Origin: Anseranas semipalmata
Taxonomy: Eukaryota > Chordata > Aves > Anseriformes > Anseranatidae
Length of the DNA: 64,000 nt
Assembly (NCBI GenBank): GCA_013399115.1
Contig: VXAA01006091.1
Span: 124,291-188,290 of the forward strand
Direction: 5' to 3'
The notes below the pieces were generated by a model, which worked only from the letters and a program-made list of their open reading frames with translations, was not told the origin of the DNA and searched no databases. Position 1 is the stretch's first letter; the number at the start of each line of letters is the position of its first letter. Below are positions 24,401-36,900 of the stretch, piece after piece. The position numbers and the translations under genes are program-made.

Positions 24401-27400
24401 TCACAACTCAGTTAACTTCAGGACACAAAATAAATTTTATTTACTGCAAAGACTAGTTCTGAGAGGTAAACAGTGCAAAAAAATAATTGTCACTCAATAT
24501 TTACTGATCACCATAAATGACAGGGAAAATTGAGCTTGAAGTGAACCTGGGGTCTGTGCACACTCAGGCGCTGGAGTGACTCATGGGATGAATCCATACG
24601 GTATGCTTGCAAGAGTTTGAAAAACTGAAGAAATTGGTTAGTAAAGATCAAGGTTTTTGGAGATCGCAAATTTAGATGAAACCAACTATTTGATAAAAGA
24701 ACTGGAGATCTGGCTACAGAGCCTATTGCTTGTGTTTGCTGACTACAGACAGGCGTGCATACACAACAGTGCCCTGCTGCAGTTATGAGTCTGAGCTTGG
24801 AGCTGCACCCATAAAACACCAAATTGGACATTCACTGCTTAGCATGAAATGCAAGGTGTGCAGGAGAGAGATGTGAAAAACAATGGTAATATGGCCTGTC
24901 ACAGCATCAGGAATGGGCACCAATCTCTGTTAGGAGGGTAGCCATGCTGACAGAGGTATGACTCATACAGTTCAGTGCAGCTCAGGAATGATTATCAGTG
25001 ATCTGACTAACAATTCATCATAGAAGAGGATCAGAATTGTTTGCCAATGAGCTTACAGGCAGCAGCAGCAGAGCATCTTCATTGTTAGACAGTGACTTGT
25101 GTTTCAAGAGACCTTTTGGATTCAGTGTGTCTGGAGGCGTGAAGTATAGGATACCAATTTTTACTTGGTTTACCTCTCCAGAAAGGAACATATGACAAAG
25201 GAGTGTGCAGCTCCATTAGGGAAAATGTCTCTGTTTCTGAGTTCATGGGGACTGACTTGAAAGGGCTGCTCTTGGAAACACCAACTGGAGATCAGCCGGT
25301 GCTGACAGCATGTGACAACTTCTCCAAGTATGAGATAGAGCAGCCACGCATGCATAAAAAAAAAACCCTGACAGTTAGAGTTACATTACATAGTCCTTGT
25401 TGGCCTTCCGCCATTCTTTTTGTTTTTCTTCACTAGATTATTTTAGGACTCCAGGAACCTATGTTTCCTTCTAACCAGATCTCTGTAGCTTAGTGCTCTG
25501 GCAGTCCTAGTATTTCAGAAGGTGTATTTCAGTATTTCAGTACAGTCAGGGCATCACTGACAGAAAGACTGTATTGATACTGAAAAGACAATAATGATGT
25601 GAACATGCAGGATGCAGAATAGATGTGGCTAAACAGCCAGAGAAAAGCAGAGTGAAAAATATCCTACAATACTCCTTTTAATGTTCTTTTACATATCTAG
25701 CATGGTTGTTATGGATCCGAAAAATTATTGGTACAGAAAAACACAGCCTGCTCTTTTGCAGCATATCAAAAGCTAGTATGCAAATTCCCTAGAAGTGAGA
25801 AGGGCCAATAAAAAGAAATCTCGACGGTTGGAGGGACATGGAAGAAACTCTAGAAATATTCTGGTAAATTCTACATATCCTAATAAGTTTTGTTGCATTG
25901 GTTGTAACAGAGCAATTTACAGCAAAGAAGGATTTGCCACCTGAACCTCAGCTCACTGCAGTCTATATCTACCCGGAGGATAGGCTGGACTCTGCAAACT
26001 GGAGACCTGTGACCACTGATAATACAGATGTACACTTGAACGGTGACTTTGAGGCTGAATTTAAGGCTTGAGCATGTACACTACTTAGGAATACCATATA
26101 AATGGATGAGCATGTGCATTCCTAGGGGTTAAAAGAGTGATAAATGCTTACTAAAGATGGCTGGAAAGGAGGAGTTGCAAGTCTCAATACACATAGCAGA
26201 AACAAGTAGTAATAGTTTTAAGTTCTATGTGGTTTTGTGTCGACATACTATCTTCGAAGTTATAACCTACCTGAATGTGATGTCACTGGTACTTGTGTTA
26301 TCACTTTAAATCAAATGATTCTTGTTTATGAGTCTTCCTCCATGATACAGTGCCATCCTTCATATGGCTACAAGTCTGTATTGGATCCAGTAATCATGTA
26401 TGTGGGTATGTATTTCTTCCCTTAAATTTACTTTAATGACTGCTTGATGCTCTTTTGGAAAAGCAGAATATATGGTGCAATGTATTCAGTTGTTCCCTCC
26501 TAATTTTTACATGATGATACAGCTCTCAGAACTCCTATCAGCATGTTTGATATTAACATAGACTTTTCAGACAAGAGCTGCATTGATCCAGATTAAATTG
26601 CTGTGAACGGTGTGTCCTTCCCTGCTTCTCTTTGTGAGCCATGCACATGTAAATATTTCCTCAACTAATTGTGATTAAAAAAAAATAAATATTGCTGAGT
26701 TACTTAGAGTGAAAATGTCCCACCAGCCATCCCAGGAGGATTCTCTCTCAGCAGGCAGAGCAGGCTTGCAGAACAAGCAGAAGTTGTTCTTTTCTTGGAA
26801 TATGGTTTCTGCCTTTTTTTTTTTTTTCCAGTCATTATATTGTTTCTTTTTCATTCCTTTTGTTGAATGTTTCACTGACAGACGAGAGCAACTCCTGGTA
26901 AACAGAAGAGTGCAGCACCTGGTTACATCAGAGTCTTCAAAATGGTCAAAAAATCACCCTTCTTTTTCATAGAAGTTATATTGGCTGTCAGGACAAACAT
27001 AAACCTTTGGGAATCAGGAGAGTTCAAGGAATTGTGGTTACCTTGTGCACAGAAACAGTGAGCCAGGCAAAACTTTCCTGATGGCACTAGAGCCAGCAAG
27101 AACTTGCAGATCTGTGGAATGAGCTCCAGAGATGGATGCCAGCAATAACTAATTGTCTTCTGGAAATAACAAGGGGCAGCAAAAGGGGCATAGGATCTTA
27201 GAAAATCACCTGAAGTCTTAAACATGATTGGGTTCAGTTTGAGAATCTGGCTAGGTTATTTCCTTGAATTATTTCTTCTGCTATCGCTTTGAGAAAAACA
27301 AGAAGAATGACTCAATCCCCTAACATCTTACATGTGTCTTAGTCATTGTCAATCACAAAAAAAAAGTTACAGTCTGGTTCTCATGTTGAATTGAAACACT

Positions 27401-27737
27401 TCCTGAGAGAATGGGCATACTTGATGCAATGCTGAGTCACTCTCAGCTGCTCACCATTATTAGGTATTCAGCATTGCTAAATTGATACAATTAATTTTCC
27501 TGAAGTCCCATAAAAGCCTCTTTATCCTCCTGACAGTATTATTTCTTTTCTTTTTATTACAGTAGTCAGTGTGCTGCTAAAACAAAGACAAGCCAGCTTT
27601 TACTCTTGCTTTTATATCTGAAACTGTGAGCATTTTTATTTTTTTTACTCTCATTTTTGTTAGTTTATTTGTGAATCACTACATCTTTCAGAATATGAAT
27701 CTGTAGAATATCATGCTCTTAGGTATAAAGTGAAAGG

Positions 27738-27776
27738 AAAAAAAAAAAAAGCACACACACACACAAACACTTCAGC
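27738..27776. repeat. A(13) run followed by (CA)n
   Basis: Thirteen A bases are followed by GC and then eight CA dinucleotides with a short imperfect continuation (AAACAC). A small compound microsatellite. Confidence 0.85.
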
Positions 27777-28025
27777 CATCATCTCCTGAGAAAGTCACAG
27801 AAAAAAAATCACTGGAGAGGCTGACCTACATACCAGACAGTGTCCCTTAAACAAAACAGAGTTGGAATAGTTTCAGTTTATTACCAAGGCAGATATAACC
27901 ATTGAAGATAGGACACACAGAAATAGCCCAGAAGGCTTTCTATTTAACATTTCATTCTTCAGTTCACTGGACCAATAACAAGTGTTCAAAATTTACTATC
28001 TACTCTCCCTGATTTGCACACAACT

Positions 28026-28347
28026 AATCTCTTCTCTTCTCTTCTCTTCTCTTCTCTTCTCTTCTCTTCTCTTCTCTTCTCTTCTCTTCTCTTCTCTTCT
28101 CTTCTCTTCTCTTCTCTTCCCTTCCCTTCCCTTCCCTTCCCTTCCCTTCCNNNNNNNNNNNNNNNNNNNNNNNNNNNNNNNNNNNNNNNNNNNNNNNNNN
28201 NNNNNNNNNNNNNNNNNNNNNNNNNNNNNNNNNNNNNNNNNNNNNNNNNNNNNNNNNNNNNNNNNNNNNNNNNNNNNNNNNNNNNNNNNNNNNNNNNNNN
28301 NNNTCTTCTTCTTCTTCTTCTTCTTCTTCTTCTTCTTCTTCTTCTTC
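28026..28347. repeat. Long pyrimidine microsatellite (TCTTC)n-(TTCCC)n-gap-(TTC)n
   Basis: A TCTTC pentanucleotide array (about 28026-28119) changes sharply into TTCCC units (about 28116-28150). It is then interrupted by 153 N (28151-28303) and resumes as TTC trinucleotides (28304-28347). All visible plus-strand bases are pyrimidines with mirror symmetry, the class of sequence known to form intramolecular triplex. The repeat unit differs on the two sides of the gap, so more than one array is present and the true length is unknown. Open frames that seem to span it are artefacts of the repeat and the N run. Confidence 0.95.
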
Positions 28348-31300
28348 ATTATCCACTCATCACTTTTGGACATGGGTGGTTTTGAGATATAAAAGGACAA
28401 CTTGACAAAAGCTGGATCTGCAAATAACTCCTAACCCATCCCTCAGGAGAAAAGCACAGTCATTGTGGGTGTCCTTCTCCCCAGCCAGAGGAACTGGATG
28501 AAGTATGTGCCTTGATCCTAGAGTTCAAGACACTGTGACTCTGTCTGATAACAGCAGAAAGCAGGTTTCAGAAAGAAACACTGTGGCTGGCTTCTTAGAT
28601 CTGCTCTAGCTTGTCTCAGCTGCCAGTCTGATTTACTGGGAGAGACTGATTTCAGGGGAGGCAGATCCCAAAATATGGCTGGCCTCATTGACTAAACCAT
28701 CAGACAGTGAGCTCTGTATGTGATAAGCACAATATAGGGATTGCAGCTGTTAAAGGTCCACCTGAAGAGGTTTCTTGAGGGAGCAAGTATTATATTTTGC
28801 ACTTCCTGAACAACCTTTCCAGACCTCCTTCTTGTAAAGTACAGTGCTACATTTCAAGCTAAAGGGAAATAACTCCCATCCTTCTCCCCCTGAAAAACAG
28901 CTCCTGTTTAACCACGGAAAACTATTGTGAAATCCTTACCGGCATGGAAAATTTGCACTCTCTCCTAGTGCATTTCACATGAATGAAAAAAACATTCCTG
29001 TACTTCAGAAGCTGCTAACAGCAAAAAATGAAGAGATTTTCCAGATTTTAAGTTCCCTAGCAGAGAACAGCCATAATCTTCCCAAAAGAGAAAGGAACAT
29101 TACCTCTGCTAACTGCAAAAACTTCTCTTCTCCAGAAATGTCACCTTTCTTTCCTCTGTCAGTTTATTCACTTTCCTTACTGCACTTCCTTGACCTTTGT
29201 TTCTGTGGCCTGAACCCTGCAAATTTCTAATTCCAGGCTAAAATAAAGATTTGAGCTATGACACTATGGCTGATGACAAAGGAACAATGTTTTTCTTAAG
29301 GATGATGTAGAATTTGTTTTTAAGAGTTGTTGACTGTGTAGAAGCTTGAGTCAATGCAGACAGTGAGCATCAGTGGTTCCAAGAAATGGGGTAATGTGTT
29401 TCGGAAAAAGGATCCCAGAGGTGGTTTTCTCATCTGTAGACTGCCACTGTTCAGACCAACAAAGAAGGAAATGGCATCACAGTACTGATATTATTGACTA
29501 GGGCTTCTACCCCACACCTTTTTTTTCTGTCTAATGCTGTGCAAATATCTTATTTTTAAACATAGCCTAAATATTGTCACAACCCTTGTTTGTGTGGGAC
29601 TTTTCCCATGTCAGACCATAGATTGCAGGGCCTTGATAAATTCTCTTGATTCTGTTTGGAAGATAAGCAGGAGCGAGACCTGAGTATAAGCAATCTGAAT
29701 TGAAAAGAGCTCTAGACTCATCACTTTCCCCACTATACGAGTCTGGTCATTTATTACTGTGTTTTCTATTTATGTTATTAGAAAAAATGTGTGTAGTTTA
29801 GAAAGACTTTTATAGCAAGTTTTGGACAGCAGAGGCATTTTAATACTTTTAATGAGAGGTTTGCCTTAAGCATACAAAATTAACTGTGTTGCACTTAAGT
29901 TAATTAGGACATTAGAACATTTTAATCTTTTTACACTTTAGATATGGATTTGAAACTCAGGAAATGTGAAGTTGTGGCTCCCTTAGGTTAGGTCTGTAAA
30001 TTTTTAGACATATCTGTGCTGCACAAAACATGTATCTGATCTCTTCATTTTCTTGTTCTCATCTCTCTGTGGGGCTTTTGGTATTTTTCCCTCCTAAGGA
30101 TGGCTGCTGCTTTTGTAGCAGACTGGAACAGATTTGTGAAATGGATACACACACAGTAGTAACCAAAGGCAGAATTTCAGCAGTTATGGTTGTGGCCTAA
30201 GTTTGCTTTAGGCAGGAGGGGTTTTTACAGTTGAAACCCTCTTATAGCACTATGATTTGTCTGTATAAGGTAGTGGACATCCATATAAAGGCTATATAAA
30301 AACCCAACAAAACCTATTGTGATTCCAAGCTTCGTGCAAGTTGGATCCTCAGCTGGCATAATTGTGTACACCCTCATTTATGGCAAAATACCTTTAATAT
30401 TCTTTGATTTTTTTTTTAATTTATTAGAACAAATGCAATTCAAACTTCTACTTTCCAGAGCCTCATTTTATTATATTAAATAACAATTGGAAGATCAGCT
30501 GTACCAATGTTACAACCCAAACAAACACTATGGTACCATTGTGTAGGAGGCAATTTTTCCCTTGTTCCTTTGCTGGAAGTTTTAAATACATGAGGAATTA
30601 AATTGCATAATTACAGTCACACTGAGCAAAACTCAGTAAATCTTCTTTTTTTTCTAGTATTACTTTGGGGGATGATACTGTTGGTATTTCGCTGCCACAA
30701 TGTCACATTAACAAGAGAAAAAGAGTCAATTTCCACAACTAATTGATGGACTGCTGAAGGACTTTGTTCTATGTCTGTGCTGACACCCTGAGGGTAACCA
30801 AAGTGACTCGCTTTATATTTGAAAGCTTAAAGAACTAACTTATATTCATGCTCTGTCCATTTGTCAAAAGAAAAAGAAAAAAATATCATTAGCAAAAGCA
30901 GGAAATGCTAGATGGAGGCTTAATTTGCCCTCTGTGCTTAGGTACTGATTTTCAGGGCAGGCTTGGAAAGTTAGTTTTTTTCTCCTAAAAGCAGGCAATG
31001 GAGGGAGGAGGGCCACTGATTATATTCCTCATCTGACGCAGAAAATCTGTATTCAATTTCACGCTCTGCCACGACTCCAAAACCTCCAGTGATCCTAGAA
31101 TTTTTTTTTTTTTTTCTGAGAATTAAGGAGCGTTGACACCATTTGCTTTTGCAAATGCAAATATCTTTCTTTTCTAGATCTCATCTGTTCTAACGTAAAT
31201 ACACAGTAGGGCTGTTTCTGATATGTATTATAGAAGCTTTTTAATATAAGCACTGTAGACAGGCAAAATGAAATTACTTTGTGGACTGAGTCTTTCTAGC

Positions 31301-33391
31301 AACTAGACAAGAACATGGGGTCCTATATGCTTTTATCATTTTGCCAAGTCTGCGTGAAGGACAGGCAGAATTGCAGGCTCTGAGCTAACTGTGGAACAGG
31401 AATTGTTCTCCATCTATTACCTCAAAAGGGGCAGAGGAGAATGGAGAGCAGCAGGATGAGGCCTCAGCCCCAGTTTTTCTTGGCAGCCTGTAGAAAGGGA
31501 AATGTACTGCACCATTTCTATAGAGAGCTTGTGCTCCCCCTGCACTAAATAGAAATTGGAAGTTCCTCCTGGGCTGGCAAGGTGCCTGATGCCCTATTGA
31601 AGGTCCATGCCTACAAGATACAATCTAGGTTACCTCAGGTTACCTTTGAAAGGGAACATCTTATGTCAATATCTAGATAGTGTGAGATTTTTATATGTAT
31701 ATGAATTGTGTTTATATGCAATATATATAATGTACATATACTAGTATATATTTTTACCACTGTGGGTTGGAACTGCAAAAGACCAGGATTTTCTTTTCAC
31801 TATATCTGGACATGTCAATTTGTAATGTCTGAAGTCTCATTCTGACCATCATCTATAGGTATCCACAGTTTTTCTTGCTGATTGAGAAAATTTCTTAGAC
31901 ATGTTGGACCCTCAGGAGTCTGGAGATGCCAAGATCTTGTCCTGACTATGGAGAATGCTGTAGACCCTGGAGCACTGCGCGTACCAGGGCAAGACAACCC
32001 AGCTGTGGCATGCAAGGTGCTGTAGTCATTTTATTCATCGAGGTGATCGGTAAATTGGTTAGTGGTCATTGAAGTGAGTGTGAAGATTGTCCTTTTTTTT
32101 TTTATTATTATTTTTCTCCAGTTTACCACCCTGAGTGCTGTAACTTCCTGTGATAACATTGCCACACTGAGCTGTGTTCACGTAGGAGCAAACTGCCTGG
32201 AGACCCTAACGTGTGAAACATAACTGGAGACCCATGTCATGCTCTCCACTTGTTTGCATGTGTACTTATACCCCTGGTATACCTTTATATCCCCAGCTTT
32301 TCTTCTGGCTCATGTATCCACCAGCTCTGCAATGCAGTGCATTTTTTTGTTTTGCTTTTGCTAAACAGAACATTGTGATCAGAATTAAAGCAATATATCA
32401 AAACTCACTCAAAATTAAATATTGTTCTCTTTTATCATGTTCAGATGTTTCAGGAAAACAATGCCTTTCTGACATTTTTGGAAATCATCGTCTAGAGGCA
32501 TCACTAGAATGACATATCATTTACTGTTTTGTCAGACCTGCAAGCTGTTGCATAAGTTAAATTCTTTTTTGGCCCTTGATGCTTAGATATGTGGTAGGGA
32601 GCTTTAACATGTCTGCATGAGAGAGGAAGACACTGTGCTGAGTTTCAGTTTGTTTGCCCACTGACACATTTTCAGAGACTAAACAACAAATGAAAAGACC
32701 ACGTAGTTTTGGGTCTGTTTCTCCTGCTCTATGTGTATCACATGTATCAGCCTCCCTTTGCAGGCTCAGTAAAATGCCATCTAGCATGACATTCCTCAGC
32801 AATCAACACTCATTCCTAACACATCTGCTTGGATTTGGCTTTAATCCTTCTTTGCTTCATCTGTATTTAATAATATTTCAGAATTTTTGTCAACTGGTCT
32901 CATACTCTAGCATGTCTGCAGTATTGACTTGATAATCTGAAGCTTTTAGGAAAAATCAACAGTGAAATAGAATAAAATAATCTAGATATATTTAGGTCTG
33001 ATAAATACTGTGACTAACTCTGCCTGTCAGCGTAGCCATGCTATTTTATGTTAGGTTTTCTAGTGTCCATTTAAAAAACACAAACACGTTTTAATGAAAG
33101 AATATGTCTTAAGAAGAATACTCCAAAATATTCAATTGCAGCAGCATATAGTTTTAAATCTATACTTGTAACATTGAAACAATAGCCTAGAGGGTTTACT
33201 ATCCTTGGAAGGTTAAGTGGAATAAGCATTCTGTAACATTGCAAACATATGTCTATTACCTGAATATTAGAATGATGTTCAGATTTTTAGTCTGAAAACT
33301 TTGATTTCTCTGGTGTTGGAAATTCCAGTAAATTCTAATAATGAAGAAACTGGAAATAAATATTATAACCCACTGTGTTATTGTGACGGCA
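28348..33391. other. Unique AT-rich stretch, no gene recognised
   Basis: I see no gene or identifiable transposon in these 5 kb. Open frames stay under 100 codons. Low-complexity items include a T(15) run at 31101-31115, a TA-rich patch at 31686-31760 with ATATACTAGTATAT symmetry, and a T run at 32093-32103. Confidence 0.6.
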
Positions 33392-33940
33392 AATTCACAG
33401 ATTCACAGATTCACAGAATTGTAGGGGTTGGAAGGGACCTCCAGAGATCATTGGGTTCAACCCCCCTGCCACAGCAGGTTTCCTAGAGCAGGTTGCACAG
33501 GTAGGTGTCCAGGCGGGTCTTGAATATCTCCAGAGAAGGAGACTCCACAACCTCCCTGGGCAGCCTGTTCCAGTGCTCTGTCACCCTCACCATGAAGAAG
33601 TTCTTTCGCATATTGGTGCGGAACTTCCTATGCTCCATTTTGTGGCCATTGCCCCTTATCCTGTCCTCACAGAGCATTGAAAAGAGGTTGGCCATATCCC
33701 TGTGTCCCCTACACTGCAGATATTTATAAACATTGATAAGGTCCCCTCTCAGTCTTCTTTTCTCAAGGCTGAACAGACCCAGATCTCTCAGCCTTTCCAC
33801 ACAGCGGAGATGCTCCAGGCCCCGTATCATCTTTGTGGCCCTCCGCTGGACTCTCTCCAGAAGATCCCTGTCTCTCTTGTACTGGGGAGCCCAGAACTGG
33901 ACACAGTACTCCAGGTGAGGCCTGACCAGGGCAGAGTAAA
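33392..33940 (-). mobile_element. CR1 non-LTR retrotransposon, 3' fragment of about 550 bp
   Basis: On the minus strand the element starts inside ORF2 (5'-truncated near 33940), reads through the C-terminal ORF2 region and a short 3' UTR of about 60 bases, and ends in the CR1-style octamer tail (AATCTGTG type, about three copies, 33393-33420). The 3' UTR contains the inverse of GGGTTGAACCCAATGATCTC and GAGGTCCCTTCCAACCCC. Both ends and the reading frame agree well with avian CR1, so this is the youngest-looking CR1 in the window. CR1 moves by target-primed reverse transcription and commonly leaves truncated copies without target-site duplication. Confidence 0.96.
33483..33940 (-). pseudogene. 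CR1 ORF2 C-terminal remnant, frame still open
   Basis: Minus-strand reading gives an uninterrupted frame of about 152 codons from the truncation point to a stop at 33483-33485. Visible CR1 ORF2 motifs in order are [67 protein letters not shown] and [13 protein letters not shown]. These are known from the region C-terminal to the reverse transcriptase in CR1 proteins. An internal ATG at 33830 gives a 115-codon subframe, but nothing suggests it is used. The endonuclease and the reverse transcriptase catalytic core are absent, so the copy is dead on arrival even though the frame is intact. Confidence 0.9.
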
Positions 33941-36900
33941 TTCAAAAACTGTATGCATCCACTACCATAATAGTGATTTTTTTTTTTTTTTTGAAGGTTG
34001 CAACTGGTTAACAAAGTAAATGAATCACAGGAAGAACACATCTTCTGAGCAGACCTGTATAACTTCAGTCTAAATCCCAAGGATAAAGCAGTTCAAATGT
34101 CAAAAGCACAACACCTTTTGCATTTTATAATAGTTCAATGATAAATATTTTGCTAATCAATATAATCTGAGAGGCTGGTCTTGCAAGTTTAGGTATCTCA
34201 GAAGAGTTCATGCTCACTTAAAGCAGCAATTAGAACAATTTATAATCACTGTCGACTTAACGTGGATTCACACTTGTTCCAAAGATAAAATGATCTGTGG
34301 GTCATTGACAGCACTTTGAATCATCCCATCTCTAGTGAGAGCAAGCTGAAAGAGTGGACGAATATGTATCTGTTAAAGGAAATATATACAGCAGCATCTG
34401 GTGTTCCTGAGGTTATGTGAAGACCATAAAGTATTAGCAGTTTATCAGAGTTGTAACCTACTTTTTAAAAGGATACGGACTTGTTGAATTGCTATTAGCA
34501 GTTGGAACAGATGGAGTTCCTGCAATTCAAAGTGTTGCAAGCCCTGAGAACCAACTTCTGGGCTCACAGGATTTGTGGAGTTTGTGCAAGTTTATGAACT
34601 TTCCATTCTCTAGTGCATGAAGACCTTTTTTCTTTTTTTTTTAGCTATTTTTTTTTTTTTTTTAACTTCCCTGATGTGCAGCCTGTGTTTTGTATTCGGA
34701 CATGGTGATCCCTCCAAATGCTGTGCTGGCAAAGCAGATGTGCTCTGCTTTGCTCAGATACATCTCTGGAGTGTATATCTGGTTATTCACTACTTCCCCC
34801 TTCTTTTTTAAGCTTGTGCATGGAAGTTTCTTGGGAACTTTAAGAGTGCCTACTTCCCCATACACTCAATGTGAAACACTCGCTATGAGTATATCTCCAG
34901 TGAAGGTCTAAAGGCATGAACTGTGGTCTTCTTTTCTCCACAGCCTACAGATGAACTCAGATGTCACAGAAAGAGCAAGACACATTATTCCAGAGTATGT
35001 ACTATTTCTCTTAAACAGTTCTGTAGGATTCATCTACTTTTTATTTCTCATTCTCTTCCAGGGTTCAGATGAAGTTGGTATGATTAAAACATTAACATTT
35101 CAGACCACCCCAAAGATCCCCATGGAAGACTCAATGTTAAACAACAAAGTCCTTAAAAAGATATGTTAGATAGGCTTATAAGGCTAAAATAAGTTTCTAT
35201 ATACATAACAAGGTTAAAATACTTTAAGCAAATAAATTAGGTAGAAGATTTACACCAGTAAGAGATATATTTGAAATGTGGCAGACAGCTTCAAGATATC
35301 ATATATCCTTACATTATTTCAGCCTCTGTATTGATAATTTCCTGCCTGTTTGTACTATCAAAATAAATCTAACCTCTGTGCTAATTTGTGGTAACAAGAT
35401 GAGGAATAAGAGCTAAGAAATAACAAAAAGAAAAAATAACTGCTATTCTCAGCTTCTTGTCTGTTTTTGCTTTTTGTTGTTATTGGTTTTGATTTCTTTC
35501 CTGTAAAGCTTTTCTTATTTTTTTTTTCCTCTCTGAAAGTTAACTCACCCAAATCTGTAACTGATCACAAATCCTTCTTTTAAAAGATCCTGTTAAAAAT
35601 TTCTTAGGCCTCCTGTTCTCATGGAGCCTGCAGCATAGGAAGAGCTGACATCACAGTGAAGCACAGTTCTTCCCTCCTGTGGTGGGACCCTGTTGTACTG
35701 CCCAGATTTGGAGCATCTGCCTGGTGTGACCTACCCCTTCTTTTTTGTGATGGAAATATGTGGTCACCTAAAATGATGCTGGGTCATACTTGGAGCTGTG
35801 AGAAATGTTCATTTCCAAGTAATTTTATCTGCTGAGTCAACAACACACAGTTTGCAACAATGGGAAGTAATTAGGTTTTGAAATTAATGGATTTCTCTGT
35901 TATGTTACCTCATAGTCAACTCTTTTTTTCTAGCTTTTGATAGAACTGCTTTATTATCAAGTTTCTGACTGCTCAGTATAGCTATTGTCTCAGATCGGAT
36001 GCTGTCAGAGACTTATAAATTTTATTAATGATTGAATAACTAATGAGAAAATGCTGTAGACCTTGTAGATTTTTAAATTAATCACACTTACCTTAGAATA
36101 CTTCAGCTTTTTTTTTTTTTTTCTGATTGCAGATAGAATATACTTCTACTGGCACATTTTCCTACTGATTTGATTTCTATTGGATATTTTTTCTTCTGCT
36201 CTTGAAATCAATTACTTGGATAACATAATAGGTCCCCATTAATCTGTATGGAGCACAGTACAATCTGTTTCATTTCAAGCCAAGGAAGCCCTATTGATGT
36301 AAATTATGGAGTCAGTCAGTTTGTTGCTATTTATAAAATTAGTCACCTGCAGCATCATCCTGGATGAAGTCCATTGGATGAAACAATGTTGGAAAGTCCT
36401 ATCAGCACTTAAAATATACAGGACATGGTGTTTTCCTTTCAAGTCTGCAAGTTGCACATCTCTTACTATGAGAATCGGAAGTCCGTTTCCATTCATTCTG
36501 AACCTACTATAAAAAAAAAAAAAAACACACAGTAAAAGCATTTTAAAAATGAGATATTTTGTTTCTCTAGCAAAATTTTCTCTCTCTTCATTCCTTCCAG
36601 TTATTGAAAATGACAAAATTGTAATTAGAAACTTGGAAGATTAATATCAACATTGTGCAGGCCTAAAGGATTAAAAGGAAAGGAATCCTATTTTTTCTTT
36701 TGTTGTACAAAATTTGTCTAGCGTATCACCCAAGTTATACAAACCAAGGAAAAGATATCCTCAGAAACTTATGGGATTAATCTACTATATGACATCTGTT
36801 TACTCAGAGTAATCATGACTTACATTCCTATGTTGTTTCTGTAAGTAAAAATAGTTATGACTTTCTCCCACTTAATTTTCAGTAGACAAGATGAAAGACA

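Larger units (their letters stand above)
17905..28028. other. Unique stretch with homopolymers, no gene recognised
   Basis: No known gene or clear transposon is recognised. It contains the longest open frame of the window (21869-22387, +, 172 codons; cysteine-rich and hydrophobic, crossed by a T(14) run that encodes consecutive Phe) and a 163-codon frame at 20732-21223 on the minus strand overlapping frames on the plus strand. I regard both as chance frames. Other items are a G(11) run at 18965-18975, T runs at 19633-19645, 22139-22152, 22954-22970 and 26814-26827, and a possible conserved non-coding segment at 22680-22830. Confidence 0.6.

Noticed and set aside
23920..24420. Possible old LINE copy, because GGTCAGACTAGATCAGATCA resembles a CR1 tail word
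   Set aside because: Only one short word matches. The expected following GGTCCCTTCC and octamer blocks are absent.
26814..26831. T(14)CCAG as a splice acceptor
   Set aside because: The following sequence is itself T-rich without an exon-like segment or donor. Many such tracts occur here by chance.
28026..28347. Tandem arrays as CRISPR or satellite DNA
   Set aside because: Units are 3 to 5 bp simple repeats without spacers. This is a microsatellite in a vertebrate genome.
27982..28400. Long frames of Phe/Ser/Leu or Lys/Arg/Glu spanning the microsatellite
   Set aside because: They are translations of (TCTTC)n, (TTCCC)n and (TTC)n plus an N run, so they are repeat artefacts.
33483..33830. 115-codon minus-strand frame as a host gene
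   Set aside because: Its residues match the CR1 ORF2 C terminus and it sits inside a CR1 fragment with a 3' octamer tail.
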